From Zetaproteobacteria bacterium (lineage in GTDB: Bacteria; Pseudomonadota; Alphaproteobacteria; Micavibrionales; Micavibrionaceae), in contig NVXI01000001.1 of the NCBI GenBank assembly GCA_002747015.1, positions 290,562-314,881 of the forward strand: DNA of 24,320 nt, written 5' to 3'. The position numbers were made by a program, and so were the translations under genes. Of this stretch, positions 18,553 to 24,320 are shown one piece after another. Each line of letters starts with the position of its first letter. Positions within the stretch are counted from its first letter, which is position 1. The notes beneath the pieces are model-generated. The model was given only the letters and a program-made list of their open reading frames with translations, was not told the DNA's origin and ran no database searches.

Positions 18553-19209
18553 ATGAAATTTTTCGCTGATACATCCGATATTGATGAAATTAAAGCCCTT
18601 ATCCCTACCGGCCTTTTAGATGGTGTAACAACCAACCCATCCATTATCGCAAAATCAGGGCGAGAATTCCTTCCTTTAATCAAGGAAATAACCGAAATCG
18701 TTAGTGGCCCGGTCAGCGCGGAAGTCGCCGCAACAGATTATGAAACCATGCGCAAAGAAGCCGAAGTTCTACGCAAAATTGCCGATAACGTTGCAGTAAA
18801 GGTGCCTTTGACCCCAGACGGTCTTCGTGTCTGTAAAGAGCTATCTGATGACGGTACAATGGTTAATGTAACGCTCTGCTTCTCTGCCGGGCAAGCCATC
18901 TTGGCCGCAAAAGCTGGTGCATCTTTCATCTCGCCATTTATTGGACGTTTAGATGACCTCAGCCAACAAGGATTGGATCTGATTTCTGATATTTGCAGAA
19001 TTTATGATAATTACCCTCAATTTGATACGGAGGTATTGGTTGCCTCTATCCGTAACCCAATGCACATTATCGAAAGCGCAAAAATGGGCGCACACGTAAT
19101 GACCGCACCGCCAAAAGTCATAAAACAGCTTTTCAATCACCCACTGACCGAAAGCGGCCTTGCAGCGTTTGTTAAAGATTGGGAATCAACAGGACAATCA
19201 ATTCTATAG
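18553..19209 (+). CDS. fsa: Transaldolase / fructose-6-phosphate aldolase-like protein
   Basis: Class I aldolase of the small transaldolase (TalC/MipB/FSA) subfamily, forming a Schiff base in a TIM barrel. It acts in the pentose phosphate pathway or on fructose 6-phosphate. The 218-residue length fits this subfamily. It begins [13 protein letters not shown], has [13 protein letters not shown] (24-36), the catalytic Lys83 in [28 protein letters not shown] and the phosphate-site VASIRNP. Transaldolase and FSA activities cannot be separated by eye; the [11 protein letters not shown] form is common in proteins annotated as transaldolase. The start is fixed by the conserved N-terminus. Its weak site (AGGA, 10 nt upstream) lies in the arm of a large hairpin, so translation may be controlled. 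lysE follows 9 bp later. Confidence 0.93.
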   Translation: MKFFADTSDIDEIKALIPTGLLDGVTTNPSIIAKSGREFLPLIKEITEIVSGPVSAEVAATDYETMRKEAEVLRKIADNVAVKVPLTPDGLRVCKELSDDGTMVNVTLCFSAGQAILAAKAGASFISPFIGRLDDLSQQGLDLISDICRIYDNYPQFDTEVLVASIRNPMHIIESAKMGAHVMTAPPKVIKQLFNHPLTESGLAAFVKDWESTGQSIL

Positions 19210-19218
19210 GGATAAAAA

Positions 19219-19842
19219 ATGCCATTAGAAGTATGGATAACCTTCGCCATCGCCAGTGCCATACTGGTTGCAATACCAGGACCAACGGTTCTGACGGTGG
19301 TGTCCTATGCGTTAAGCAAAGGACGACAAGCCGGTTGGGCCAGTGTCGCGGGCGTTACTCTGGGTGATATCACAGCAATGACGCTGTCTCTTGCCGGTGC
19401 AGGAGCACTACTTGCAACATCAACCATACTATTTACCGCATTAAAGTTCTGCGGTGCGCTCTATCTAATTTGGTTAGGTATTAACTTATGGCGATCAAAT
19501 ACAAAACTATCCATACCGACAAACATAAAAACACAAGCATCAAATCGCACCATATTTTTCAACACCTTTATGGTGACTGCATTAAACCCTAAATGCATTA
19601 TATTTTTCGTCGCCTTTGTACCGCAATTTATATCCACGAGCGAACCAGCCTTTCCGCAAATGGTTATTTTAGAAGCTACATTTGTAACTTTAGGAGCGAC
19701 CAACGCCTTTATGTGGGCATTTCTGGCCAGCGGTATGCGAGAGCACTTTTCAAATCCAGATCGCCTAAAATTCATAAACCGCATTGGCGCAAGCTTTCTA
19801 ATCAGCGCAGGATTAATCACGGCATTAGCACATAAAACTTAA
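19219..19842 (+). CDS. LysE/RhtB-family exporter
   Basis: Inner-membrane exporter of the LysE/RhtB family, whose members expel amino acids or derivatives such as homoserine lactone, threonine or leucine. The 207 residues are normal for the family and contain about six hydrophobic helices. Family marks are the first helix ending in AIPGPTVLTVVSYALSKGR (about 18-36), AGVTLGD (about 44-50), LKFCGALYLIWLGINLWR (about 75-92), and the later TALNPKCIIFFVAFVPQF (about 118-135). The substrate is not predictable. AGGGAT lies just upstream of the ATG and only 9 bp separate it from fsa, so the two are probably one transcript. Confidence 0.9.
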   Translation: MPLEVWITFAIASAILVAIPGPTVLTVVSYALSKGRQAGWASVAGVTLGDITAMTLSLAGAGALLATSTILFTALKFCGALYLIWLGINLWRSNTKLSIPTNIKTQASNRTIFFNTFMVTALNPKCIIFFVAFVPQFISTSEPAFPQMVILEATFVTLGATNAFMWAFLASGMREHFSNPDRLKFINRIGASFLISAGLITALAHKT

Positions 19843-19875
19843 TGAACCAAGCACCCTAAAAGGAAGATCACCTCT

Positions 19876-19905
19876 GTATTCTACCGCTTGCCTATGATAG
19901 AATAC
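19876..19905. promoter_or_regulatory. Inverted repeat with -10-like hexamer upstream of the DUF484 gene
   Basis: GTATTCTA (19876-19883) and TAGAATAC (19898-19905) form a perfect 8-bp inverted repeat with a 14-nt gap. The right arm contains TAGAAT, a 5-of-6 match to a -10 hexamer ending 6 nt before the ATG at 19910. It could be an operator overlapping a promoter for a leaderless mRNA, or an RNA hairpin. There is no T-run, so it is not a typical terminator for lysE. Confidence 0.45.
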
Positions 19906-19909
19906 CCAT

Positions 19910-20626
19910 ATGTCCAGAGTAAAAAGTAACATGCCCGATAAAACAGAAAAAATATCAGAAGACAGCGTCATCGCATTTTTACGCGACACCCCCGATTTTC
20001 TAAAAGATAACCCGCAAGTCTGCGACTTCCTTCACCCTCCTGCAAAAACGGAAGGGAAAGGACTGGCCGATTTTCAATCCTACATGATCAAACGCTTGAA
20101 AGCTGACAAAGAAGAGGTCATCGAAAGCACGAGGGAAATTGTAGAAAATGCACGCTCTAATATGAATAATCAACAACGCATCCACATGGGCGTTTTGCGT
20201 GTATTAGAAGCCACAAGCTTTGATGAATTTATCCAGTGCATCACCATGGATCTGGCCACAACATTAGATGTTGATATATCCGTACTTGTGATCGAAACCA
20301 ACGAAACTGATATCCCCCACGTCCACCAAAATGGTATCCGTATTCTGCCAGAGGGTACAATCAACGAATGGATGAACAACAAAAGCATCCTTCTGCAAGA
20401 TAATATCAGCGGCATAGAAGCCATATATGGCGGCGGCGCAGCACTTGTACGCTCACAAATACTTTTGCGCGTCGATATCTCCATGGATACCCCCCCGGCT
20501 ATCCTTGCCTTTGGAAGTCGTGATCCCAATATGTTCCACGATGGCCAAGCAACCGACCAAATCCTTTTCCTCGCCCGCGTTATTGAGCGTTGCTTTAGAA
20601 GCTGGCTTAGCCTGCCAAAACAATAA
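19910..20626 (+). CDS. DUF484 family protein
   Basis: Member of DUF484, a GAF-like domain family of unknown function usually encoded just upstream of xerC. The 238 residues show the family N-terminal segment VIAFLRDTPDFLKDNPQV (about 20-37), the LADFQSYMIKRLKADKEEV helix (52-70) leading to a coiled-coil (about 60-90), and a GAF-like half (about 95-235) with the ending FLARVIERCFRSWL. The start at 19910 has no Shine-Dalgarno; an ATG at 19931 (MPDKTEK) is an alternative and better matches where conservation begins. It lies 67 bp after lysE. Here it is separated from xerC by an unknown gene, which is unusual. Confidence 0.85.
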   Translation: MSRVKSNMPDKTEKISEDSVIAFLRDTPDFLKDNPQVCDFLHPPAKTEGKGLADFQSYMIKRLKADKEEVIESTREIVENARSNMNNQQRIHMGVLRVLEATSFDEFIQCITMDLATTLDVDISVLVIETNETDIPHVHQNGIRILPEGTINEWMNNKSILLQDNISGIEAIYGGGAALVRSQILLRVDISMDTPPAILAFGSRDPNMFHDGQATDQILFLARVIERCFRSWLSLPKQ

Positions 20627-20633
20627 TTAACAT

Positions 20634-20660
20634 TTGACATATAACCATCATATATATACA
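20634..20660 (+). promoter_or_regulatory. Candidate promoter for the 20692 gene
   Basis: A perfect -35 hexamer TTGACA (20634-20639) is followed by an AT-rich run with TATACA at 20655-20660, a 15-bp spacing (or TACAAC with 17 bp). The predicted start lies about 25 bases before the ATG at 20692. It lies just after the DUF484 stop codon. Confidence 0.45.
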
Positions 20661-20691
20661 ACGCCTTTAAACTATTTAATGGAACACCGTG

Positions 20692-21141
20692 ATGTCAAAG
20701 CCAGACTCTGAAAAAAATCCAAAACATGATTTCATGAAAATGATAAGTGATGAAGCCAAAAATAGTGTTTTAAATGAATTTTCTGATCCGGTAGTTCAGC
20801 AAGTTTTAGAAACAAAAACAAATAATCATAATAAAGCCAATAAACTGCGTCAAATCGCATATGCCCGCCCACAAGAAGCACAACCCGCCCTATCTGCATT
20901 GGGTGAGTTAGAAAAAGAACTTCCCCAATGCAGCAATATTATTGAAAATTTCATGACAGATCACCCAGAACATGCTGGCCCTGCCTTTCAAATACTCGCC
21001 GATATCGGCACAAATCACGCCATGTCTGCCTTATGGATATATATTCATACGCAAAACGAAGATCATCCAGAATTAGTCGCAATGGCAACTAAATTTTTAC
21101 CAAATGATACCTCCTTACGCCTTCCTCCCCCAGAAGCATAA
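20692..21141 (+). CDS. Hypothetical protein, 149 residues
   Basis: I do not recognise this protein. It is soluble and helix-rich, with no signal peptide, membrane segment or obvious catalytic motif. The N-terminal 50 residues are charged and Asn/Lys-rich; the middle (about 60-135) has repeated short helices of the type QPALSALGELEKEL and GPAFQILADIG, which faintly suggest an alpha-solenoid-like packing. The C-terminus is Pro-rich. The ATG at 20692 and a GTG at 20689 are both possible; GGA lies 8 nt before the ATG. A good -35 element upstream suggests its own promoter. It interrupts the usual DUF484-xerC pairing, so it may be a lineage-specific insertion. Confidence 0.7.
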   Translation: MSKPDSEKNPKHDFMKMISDEAKNSVLNEFSDPVVQQVLETKTNNHNKANKLRQIAYARPQEAQPALSALGELEKELPQCSNIIENFMTDHPEHAGPAFQILADIGTNHAMSALWIYIHTQNEDHPELVAMATKFLPNDTSLRLPPPEA

Positions 21142-21152
21142 AATAAAGCACA

Positions 21153-21181
21153 TAGCCAGACTCCATCATTCATGACATAAT
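21153..21181 (+). promoter_or_regulatory. Candidate promoter for xerC, predicting a leaderless transcript
   Basis: TAGCCA (21153-21158, 4 of 6) and CATAAT (21176-21181, 5 of 6) are 17 bp apart. The -10 ends 6 nt before the ATG at 21188, which has no Shine-Dalgarno sequence. Confidence 0.35.
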
Positions 21182-21187
21182 ACACAC

Positions 21188-22126
21188 ATGATCAAGGTCG
21201 AAACTCTCGAAAAATGTGCCCCAGATTTAGCAGACAAACTCCGTTCATGGAGCGATTATTTATGTTTTGAAAAAAACATGTCAAAGCACACCTTGCGCGC
21301 ATATGGCGCGGATATCGGACATTTTGTAGCATTCTTATTCGACCACCTTGAAAAACAACCCTCTTTAGATGATCTTTCAGAAATCTCCATTCGTGATTTC
21401 AGAAGCTGGATGTCAAAAAAAGCAATGGACGGCGCATCAAATGCCAGTCGGGCGCGCTCCCTCTCGGGTGTAAAAAACCTTCTCACATGGCTGGATAAAC
21501 AAGGCATCATGCATAACGCCGCCATCAACACAGTGCGCAGTCCAAAACTGCCCCATAAACTTCCACGGCCACTCCACGAAGAGCAAGCATTTGATGTCAT
21601 TGAATATGCTGGCATGATGGAAAAACATGATTGGGTCGGCATGCGCAACATGGCCTTATTCACGCTGCTCTACGGGTGTGGCCTACGTATTAATGAGGCG
21701 CTTTCCCTTGATATAAAAGACTACCCGCGTGATGGATTCATACGTGTCATCGGAAAAGGTGATAAAGAGCGTCAAGTGCCGGTGCTGGAATTGGTCGAAA
21801 CCGCATTAGAACAGTATTTATTACTCTGCCCTTATCCTAACGAAGAAATGCGCGCAATATTCTTGGGCGCACGAGGAGAACGATTAAATCAGGGCGTTGC
21901 GCAACGCGCCATGCGGCAATTACGTGCAACATTAAACCTGCCTGAAAATGCAACACCACATGCCCTACGCCATAGCTTTGCCACGCATCTTCTACAAAAT
22001 GGCGCAAATTTACGCGAAATTCAGGAATTACTAGGCCATGCCAGCCTAAGCTCAACGCAAAGATATACCGAGATCAATGCCGCAGAGATGATGAAAATCT
22101 ATAAATCCGCCCATCCGCGCGCTTAA
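21188..22126 (+). CDS. xerC: Tyrosine recombinase XerC
   Basis: Site-specific tyrosine recombinase that, with XerD, resolves chromosome dimers at dif. The 312 residues have a SAM-like N-terminal DNA-binding domain (about 15-105, with the FEKNMSKHTLRAYGADI segment) and a catalytic domain with the full set: Arg167 in GCGLRINEAL, Lys190 in GKGDKERQVP, His258 and Arg261 in HALRHSFATHLL, His284 in LLGHASLSSTQRYT, and the nucleophile Tyr293. The assignment to XerC rather than XerD or an integrase rests on motif spacing, its link to DUF484 and the lack of any integron or phage context. It has no Shine-Dalgarno and a -10-like hexamer just before the ATG. Confidence 0.92.
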   Translation: MIKVETLEKCAPDLADKLRSWSDYLCFEKNMSKHTLRAYGADIGHFVAFLFDHLEKQPSLDDLSEISIRDFRSWMSKKAMDGASNASRARSLSGVKNLLTWLDKQGIMHNAAINTVRSPKLPHKLPRPLHEEQAFDVIEYAGMMEKHDWVGMRNMALFTLLYGCGLRINEALSLDIKDYPRDGFIRVIGKGDKERQVPVLELVETALEQYLLLCPYPNEEMRAIFLGARGERLNQGVAQRAMRQLRATLNLPENATPHALRHSFATHLLQNGANLREIQELLGHASLSSTQRYTEINAAEMMKIYKSAHPRA

Positions 22127-22142
22127 AGCCTGTATTTGAGCG

Positions 22143-22198
22143 TATTTGCAAATAAAGCTCATCCTATGCTAAAGTAAGAATAAAAAATATGGGATGAG
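22143..22198. repeat. Palindrome and inverted repeat between xerC and the 22213 gene
   Basis: TATTTGCAAATA (22143-22154) is a perfect 12-bp palindrome. CTCATCC (22158-22164) and GGATGAG (22192-22198) form a separate 7-bp inverted repeat with a 27-nt AT-rich gap, ending 14 bases before the next ATG. They could be operator-like or a weak RNA hairpin. No T-run follows, so a terminator role is not supported. Confidence 0.4.
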
Positions 22199-22212
22199 AA
22201 ACGAATAATATC

Positions 22213-23019
22213 ATGAGCAATCCGTTAGCAAAATATGGAAGTATCCGCCCTCTATGGGCTGCACTTGATCATGCTTGCGCAGGGTTAAAGCTTAATGATG
22301 TTGTAAAGAAAATGGAATATGACCATCAAGCACAACCTGCAATTATAAACGAATTAAAAAACATGGGCATAACGCGTTTGGTGAACCTAACGCAAAAATC
22401 CGATCAGGCGATGATTGCTCTATCATTTTATGCCGGCGATGGAATTATCGCCAAAATTATTCCGCGCGATTACTTTGACGATAGTGACCCAATCTACAGC
22501 ATGCCCCCGATAACCTCTACAAAAATAGAAACAGATGATCGAGAGTATATTGTTGCAACTTATCCATGGATTGCCCCGGGTGGTGTCACCCAGAGTGAAA
22601 TAGAAGAGTTAAAAGAAACACTAAAGAATCAAGGAATGAGATTTTCTGAAAATGATGACAACCCAAAAAATGTTCACCGCATGCCTGATAAGAATGGCAC
22701 CTTAGTTGGCATTGACTCAAGTATGTACCAAAGCACCTATAAGGGAAAGACACAAAGCCCAGAGATAAAGCAGGCGTGGCGCGAATATATAGAGGATATT
22801 TTCCCAATTTATAAAACTGGTATTATCAAGCCACAAACTGAATCAACAAGTTTCAACTATATCTCCATCCATAATTCACAAATGACTGTTGCCGGCTTTG
22901 ATGCAGATTTGGATAATCCGATCATACCAATGCCAGAGCCTAAGCCTGCCAAGAAATCATTTTGGAACTTCCTTTCAAGATCAAACGATGGCGATCCAGA
23001 TGCCCCTGCGTTGGCATAG
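22213..23019 (+). CDS. Hypothetical protein with faint kinase-like features
   Basis: I do not recognise a family for this 268-residue soluble protein. Its order of elements recalls a protein- or aminoglycoside-kinase fold: a strand with an embedded lysine (DGIIAKIIP, Lys81), a hinge-like YIVATYPWIAPGG (112-124), a helix followed by ENDDNPKNV (147-154) with a DxxxxN-like arrangement, and a strand ending GTLVGIDSS (162-170) where the metal-binding Asp168 of kinases would sit. No glycine loop is visible and the helical C-lobe is very short, so activity is doubtful; chance resemblance is possible. The C-terminus (about 235-268) is Pro-rich and disordered-looking. No Shine-Dalgarno was found at the ATG. 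It lies 86 bp after xerC on the same strand. Confidence 0.65.
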   Translation: MSNPLAKYGSIRPLWAALDHACAGLKLNDVVKKMEYDHQAQPAIINELKNMGITRLVNLTQKSDQAMIALSFYAGDGIIAKIIPRDYFDDSDPIYSMPPITSTKIETDDREYIVATYPWIAPGGVTQSEIEELKETLKNQGMRFSENDDNPKNVHRMPDKNGTLVGIDSSMYQSTYKGKTQSPEIKQAWREYIEDIFPIYKTGIIKPQTESTSFNYISIHNSQMTVAGFDADLDNPIIPMPEPKPAKKSFWNFLSRSNDGDPDAPALA

Positions 23020-23111
23020 GTACCCCCAAATTCCCCATAACTTTAATATTAACTTCACACCTTTAGGTTACATATATTGTGTACATACCTTTAAAGGAAA
23101 GTGAACGTATA

Positions 23112-23480
23112 ATGTCCGAAGATAACAATCTACATTTAGCCGATTTAATTCAAAGCGTGAAACAAGAACTTATCGCGTCATCAGTACGCTCAGAACAAGA
23201 AAAAAAAGAGAATGGTACGCCATATTTACTGGAATTAGAGGAAGTAGAACTGGAATTAAAATTCTATGTTAAGACAACAGCAGAAGGAAAAGTTAACATT
23301 CTCGTTTCCTCTGGCACAGCAGGGGTTGAATCTGCAAAAGAACAAACGGCGCGCATTAAATTCAAAATACATAAAGATGGCGGTAATATAGACCACATGT
23401 ACCTCCAAACTGAAATCCCCCCAGAGAACTCAACATCTTCCGGCATTCTCCATGCCACCACCCCACCAGAAATAAAATAA
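23112..23480 (+). CDS. Trypco2-like small protein (trypsin-co-occurring domain 2)
   Basis: The 122-residue protein resembles the Trypco2 domain: an N-terminal helix LADLIQSVKQELIAS, then paired strands LLELEEVELELKFYVKTT and KVNILVSSGTAGVES, and a final ARIKFKI strand. In published comparative-genomic work such domains accompany trypsin-like peptidases and conflict or effector proteins, but none is encoded nearby here. The start at 23112 matches the family N-terminus; AAGGA lies 13 nt upstream, rather far, inside a CCTTTAAAGG palindrome (23088-23097). The C-terminal 25 residues are Pro/Ser-rich and probably disordered. It is followed by a strong terminator. The family assignment is by eye. 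Confidence 0.65.
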   Translation: MSEDNNLHLADLIQSVKQELIASSVRSEQEKKENGTPYLLELEEVELELKFYVKTTAEGKVNILVSSGTAGVESAKEQTARIKFKIHKDGGNIDHMYLQTEIPPENSTSSGILHATTPPEIK

Positions 23481-23489
23481 CCCAAAACA

Positions 23490-23512
23490 AAGCCCCGCAT
23501 CATACGGGGCTT
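23490..23512. terminator. Bidirectional intrinsic terminator
   Basis: A perfect 8-bp GC-rich stem, AAGCCCCG (23490-23497) and CGGGGCTT (23505-23512), has a 7-nt loop. On the + strand it is followed by CTTTTAATT and on the - strand by TGTTTT. It lies between the convergent Trypco2-like gene and lpd and can serve both. Confidence 0.88.
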
Positions 23513-23546
23513 CTTTTAATTCTATAATTTAACCGCCAAAGATCAG

Positions 23547-24320
23547 TTAGATATGAAGCGGACGCTTATCCACTGCAAGGGCTGCTTCCTTCACGACTTC
23601 TGTTAAAGTTGGATGCGCGTGACATGTACGGGCAATATCTTCTGCTGTTCCCTCAAATTCCATGACGCTGACAACTTCGGCGATCAACTCCCCGACATTT
23701 GGCCCAATCATATGCGCCCCAAGGATGCGGTCCGTTTTCGAATCGGCCAAAATCTTGACGAATCCATCTGTCGCATTCATTGCACGCGCACGACCATTGG
23801 CCATGAACGGGAATTTACCGGACTTATATTTAACGCCAGCCTCTTTAAGTTGCTCTTCCGTTTTACCAACACTTGCAATTTCCGGCCATGTATAGACCAC
23901 CCCCGGAATGGCATTATAATCAATGTGACCGGACTGCCCCGCCAACATTTCTGCCAAAACAACACCCTCATCTTCGGCTTTATGCGCAAGCATAGGACCG
24001 GCAATAACATCACCAATCGCATAGATACCTTCAACAGATGTTTCAAAAAATTCATCTGTTTCAATCTGTCCGCGTTCATTCAATTTAACACCAACATTAT
24101 CAAGCCCCAAACCATCAACATAAGGCTTACGCCCGATCGCCATCAAAACAACATCTGCGCTAATTTTCTCTGCATCACCACCAGCGGCAGGCTCAACCAT
24201 AAGATCAACGCCTTTTGCCGTTGTTTTTGCTCCAGTTACCTTACTGGATAATTTAAATTCAATGCCCTGTTTCTTGAACAACTTACGCGCCTCTTTACGG
24301 ATTTCATTATCCATACCAGG
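23547..24320 (-). CDS. lpd: Dihydrolipoyl dehydrogenase (5' end outside window)
   Basis: E3 flavoprotein of 2-oxoacid dehydrogenase complexes, reoxidising dihydrolipoamide with NAD. Only the C-terminal 257 residues are visible; the frame is open to the window edge and begins with PGMDNEI, an internal segment of the family. Present are the second part of the NAD domain (ADVVLMAIGRKPYVDGLGL), the FAD-binding segment VEGIYAIGDVIAGPMLAHKAEDEG, and the dimer domain with the catalytic His-Glu pair in CHAHPTLTEVVKEAAL near the end. The redox CxxxxC site lies outside the window. The oxoglutarate or pyruvate complex cannot be decided, although lpd near xerC suggests the end of an odh/suc-type operon, as in other alphaproteobacteria. 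Confidence 0.95.
   Translation of the reverse strand, partial: PGMDNEIRKEARKLFKKQGIEFKLSSKVTGAKTTAKGVDLMVEPAAGGDAEKISADVVLMAIGRKPYVDGLGLDNVGVKLNERGQIETDEFFETSVEGIYAIGDVIAGPMLAHKAEDEGVVLAEMLAGQSGHIDYNAIPGVVYTWPEIASVGKTEEQLKEAGVKYKSGKFPFMANGRARAMNATDGFVKILADSKTDRILGAHMIGPNVGELIAEVVSVMEFEGTAEDIARTCHAHPTLTEVVKEAALAVDKRPLHI

Noticed and set aside
23613..24251. 212-codon open frame on the + strand opposite lpd
   Set aside because: It is a shadow of the conserved lpd reading frame with no independent support.

Overview
This 24.3-kb window looks like a chromosomal segment of a fairly AT-rich alphaproteobacterium. The evidence is an F1 ATP synthase operon (atpH-atpA-atpG-atpD-atpC) with no F0 genes beside it, and close linkage to priA, a transaldolase-like fsa, a DUF484 gene, xerC and lpd. 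Both are arrangements I associate with alphaproteobacteria. The exact lineage is a guess; a Micavibrio-like or deep Rhodospirillales-like group would fit, but only a marker-gene tree could settle it. I saw no rRNA, tRNA, CRISPR, transposase or phage genes. Coding density is high and no gene-free stretch exceeds 300 bases. The longest are 18374-18552, which holds a large hairpin element, and 11552-11723, where I see no confident signal.

Layout. At 1-3071 on the + strand lie the 3' part of a YheS-like ABC-F ATPase, a PabA/TrpG glutamine amidotransferase, and a LOG-family protein coupled to it by an ATGA overlap. At 3073-5402 on the - strand lie a degenerate mannose-type PTS EIIA protein, a ChaC-like gamma-glutamylcyclotransferase and an unknown lipoprotein. 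At 5474-11551 on the - strand lies the F1 operon, with a signal-peptide-bearing PAP2 phosphatase gene inserted between atpG and atpD. It ends in a clear intrinsic terminator after atpC. At 11724-15541 are a TraX-like membrane acyltransferase (-) and a tandem pair of membrane-anchored spermidine-synthase-like proteins (+), lying between the atp operon and priA (15548-17824, -). From 17924 to 23480 on the + strand come a small unknown gene, fsa, a LysE-type exporter, DUF484, another unknown gene, xerC, a protein with faint kinase-like features, and a Trypco2-like protein. A bidirectional terminator separates these from lpd (-), which runs off the right edge.

How the genes work together. The F1 genes encode one complex. 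fsa and lysE are 9 bp apart and are probably co-transcribed. DUF484 and xerC are regular neighbours, but here an unknown 149-residue gene separates them. The rest is a mosaic of housekeeping and accessory genes.

Most interesting signals. (1) Two structured hairpin elements (5980-6064 and 18449-18548) share a core of AGGCAA, then CGTAT, a 4-5 nt loop and ATACGTAA; one lies inside the atp operon and the other covers the fsa ribosome-binding site. (2) A secreted PAP2 phosphatase sits inside the atp operon. (3) The EIIA protein lacks its phosphorylatable histidine. (4) The LOG protein appears to carry a partial, non-catalytic second copy of its own C-terminal half. (5) Paired membrane-SpeE proteins have been inserted beside a TraX homologue. 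(6) Several genes (priA, xerC, DUF484, pabA) have a -10-like hexamer 5-8 nt before the ATG and no Shine-Dalgarno sequence, suggesting leaderless transcripts. I did not find a complete new defence or biosynthetic system that I could defend from sequence alone.
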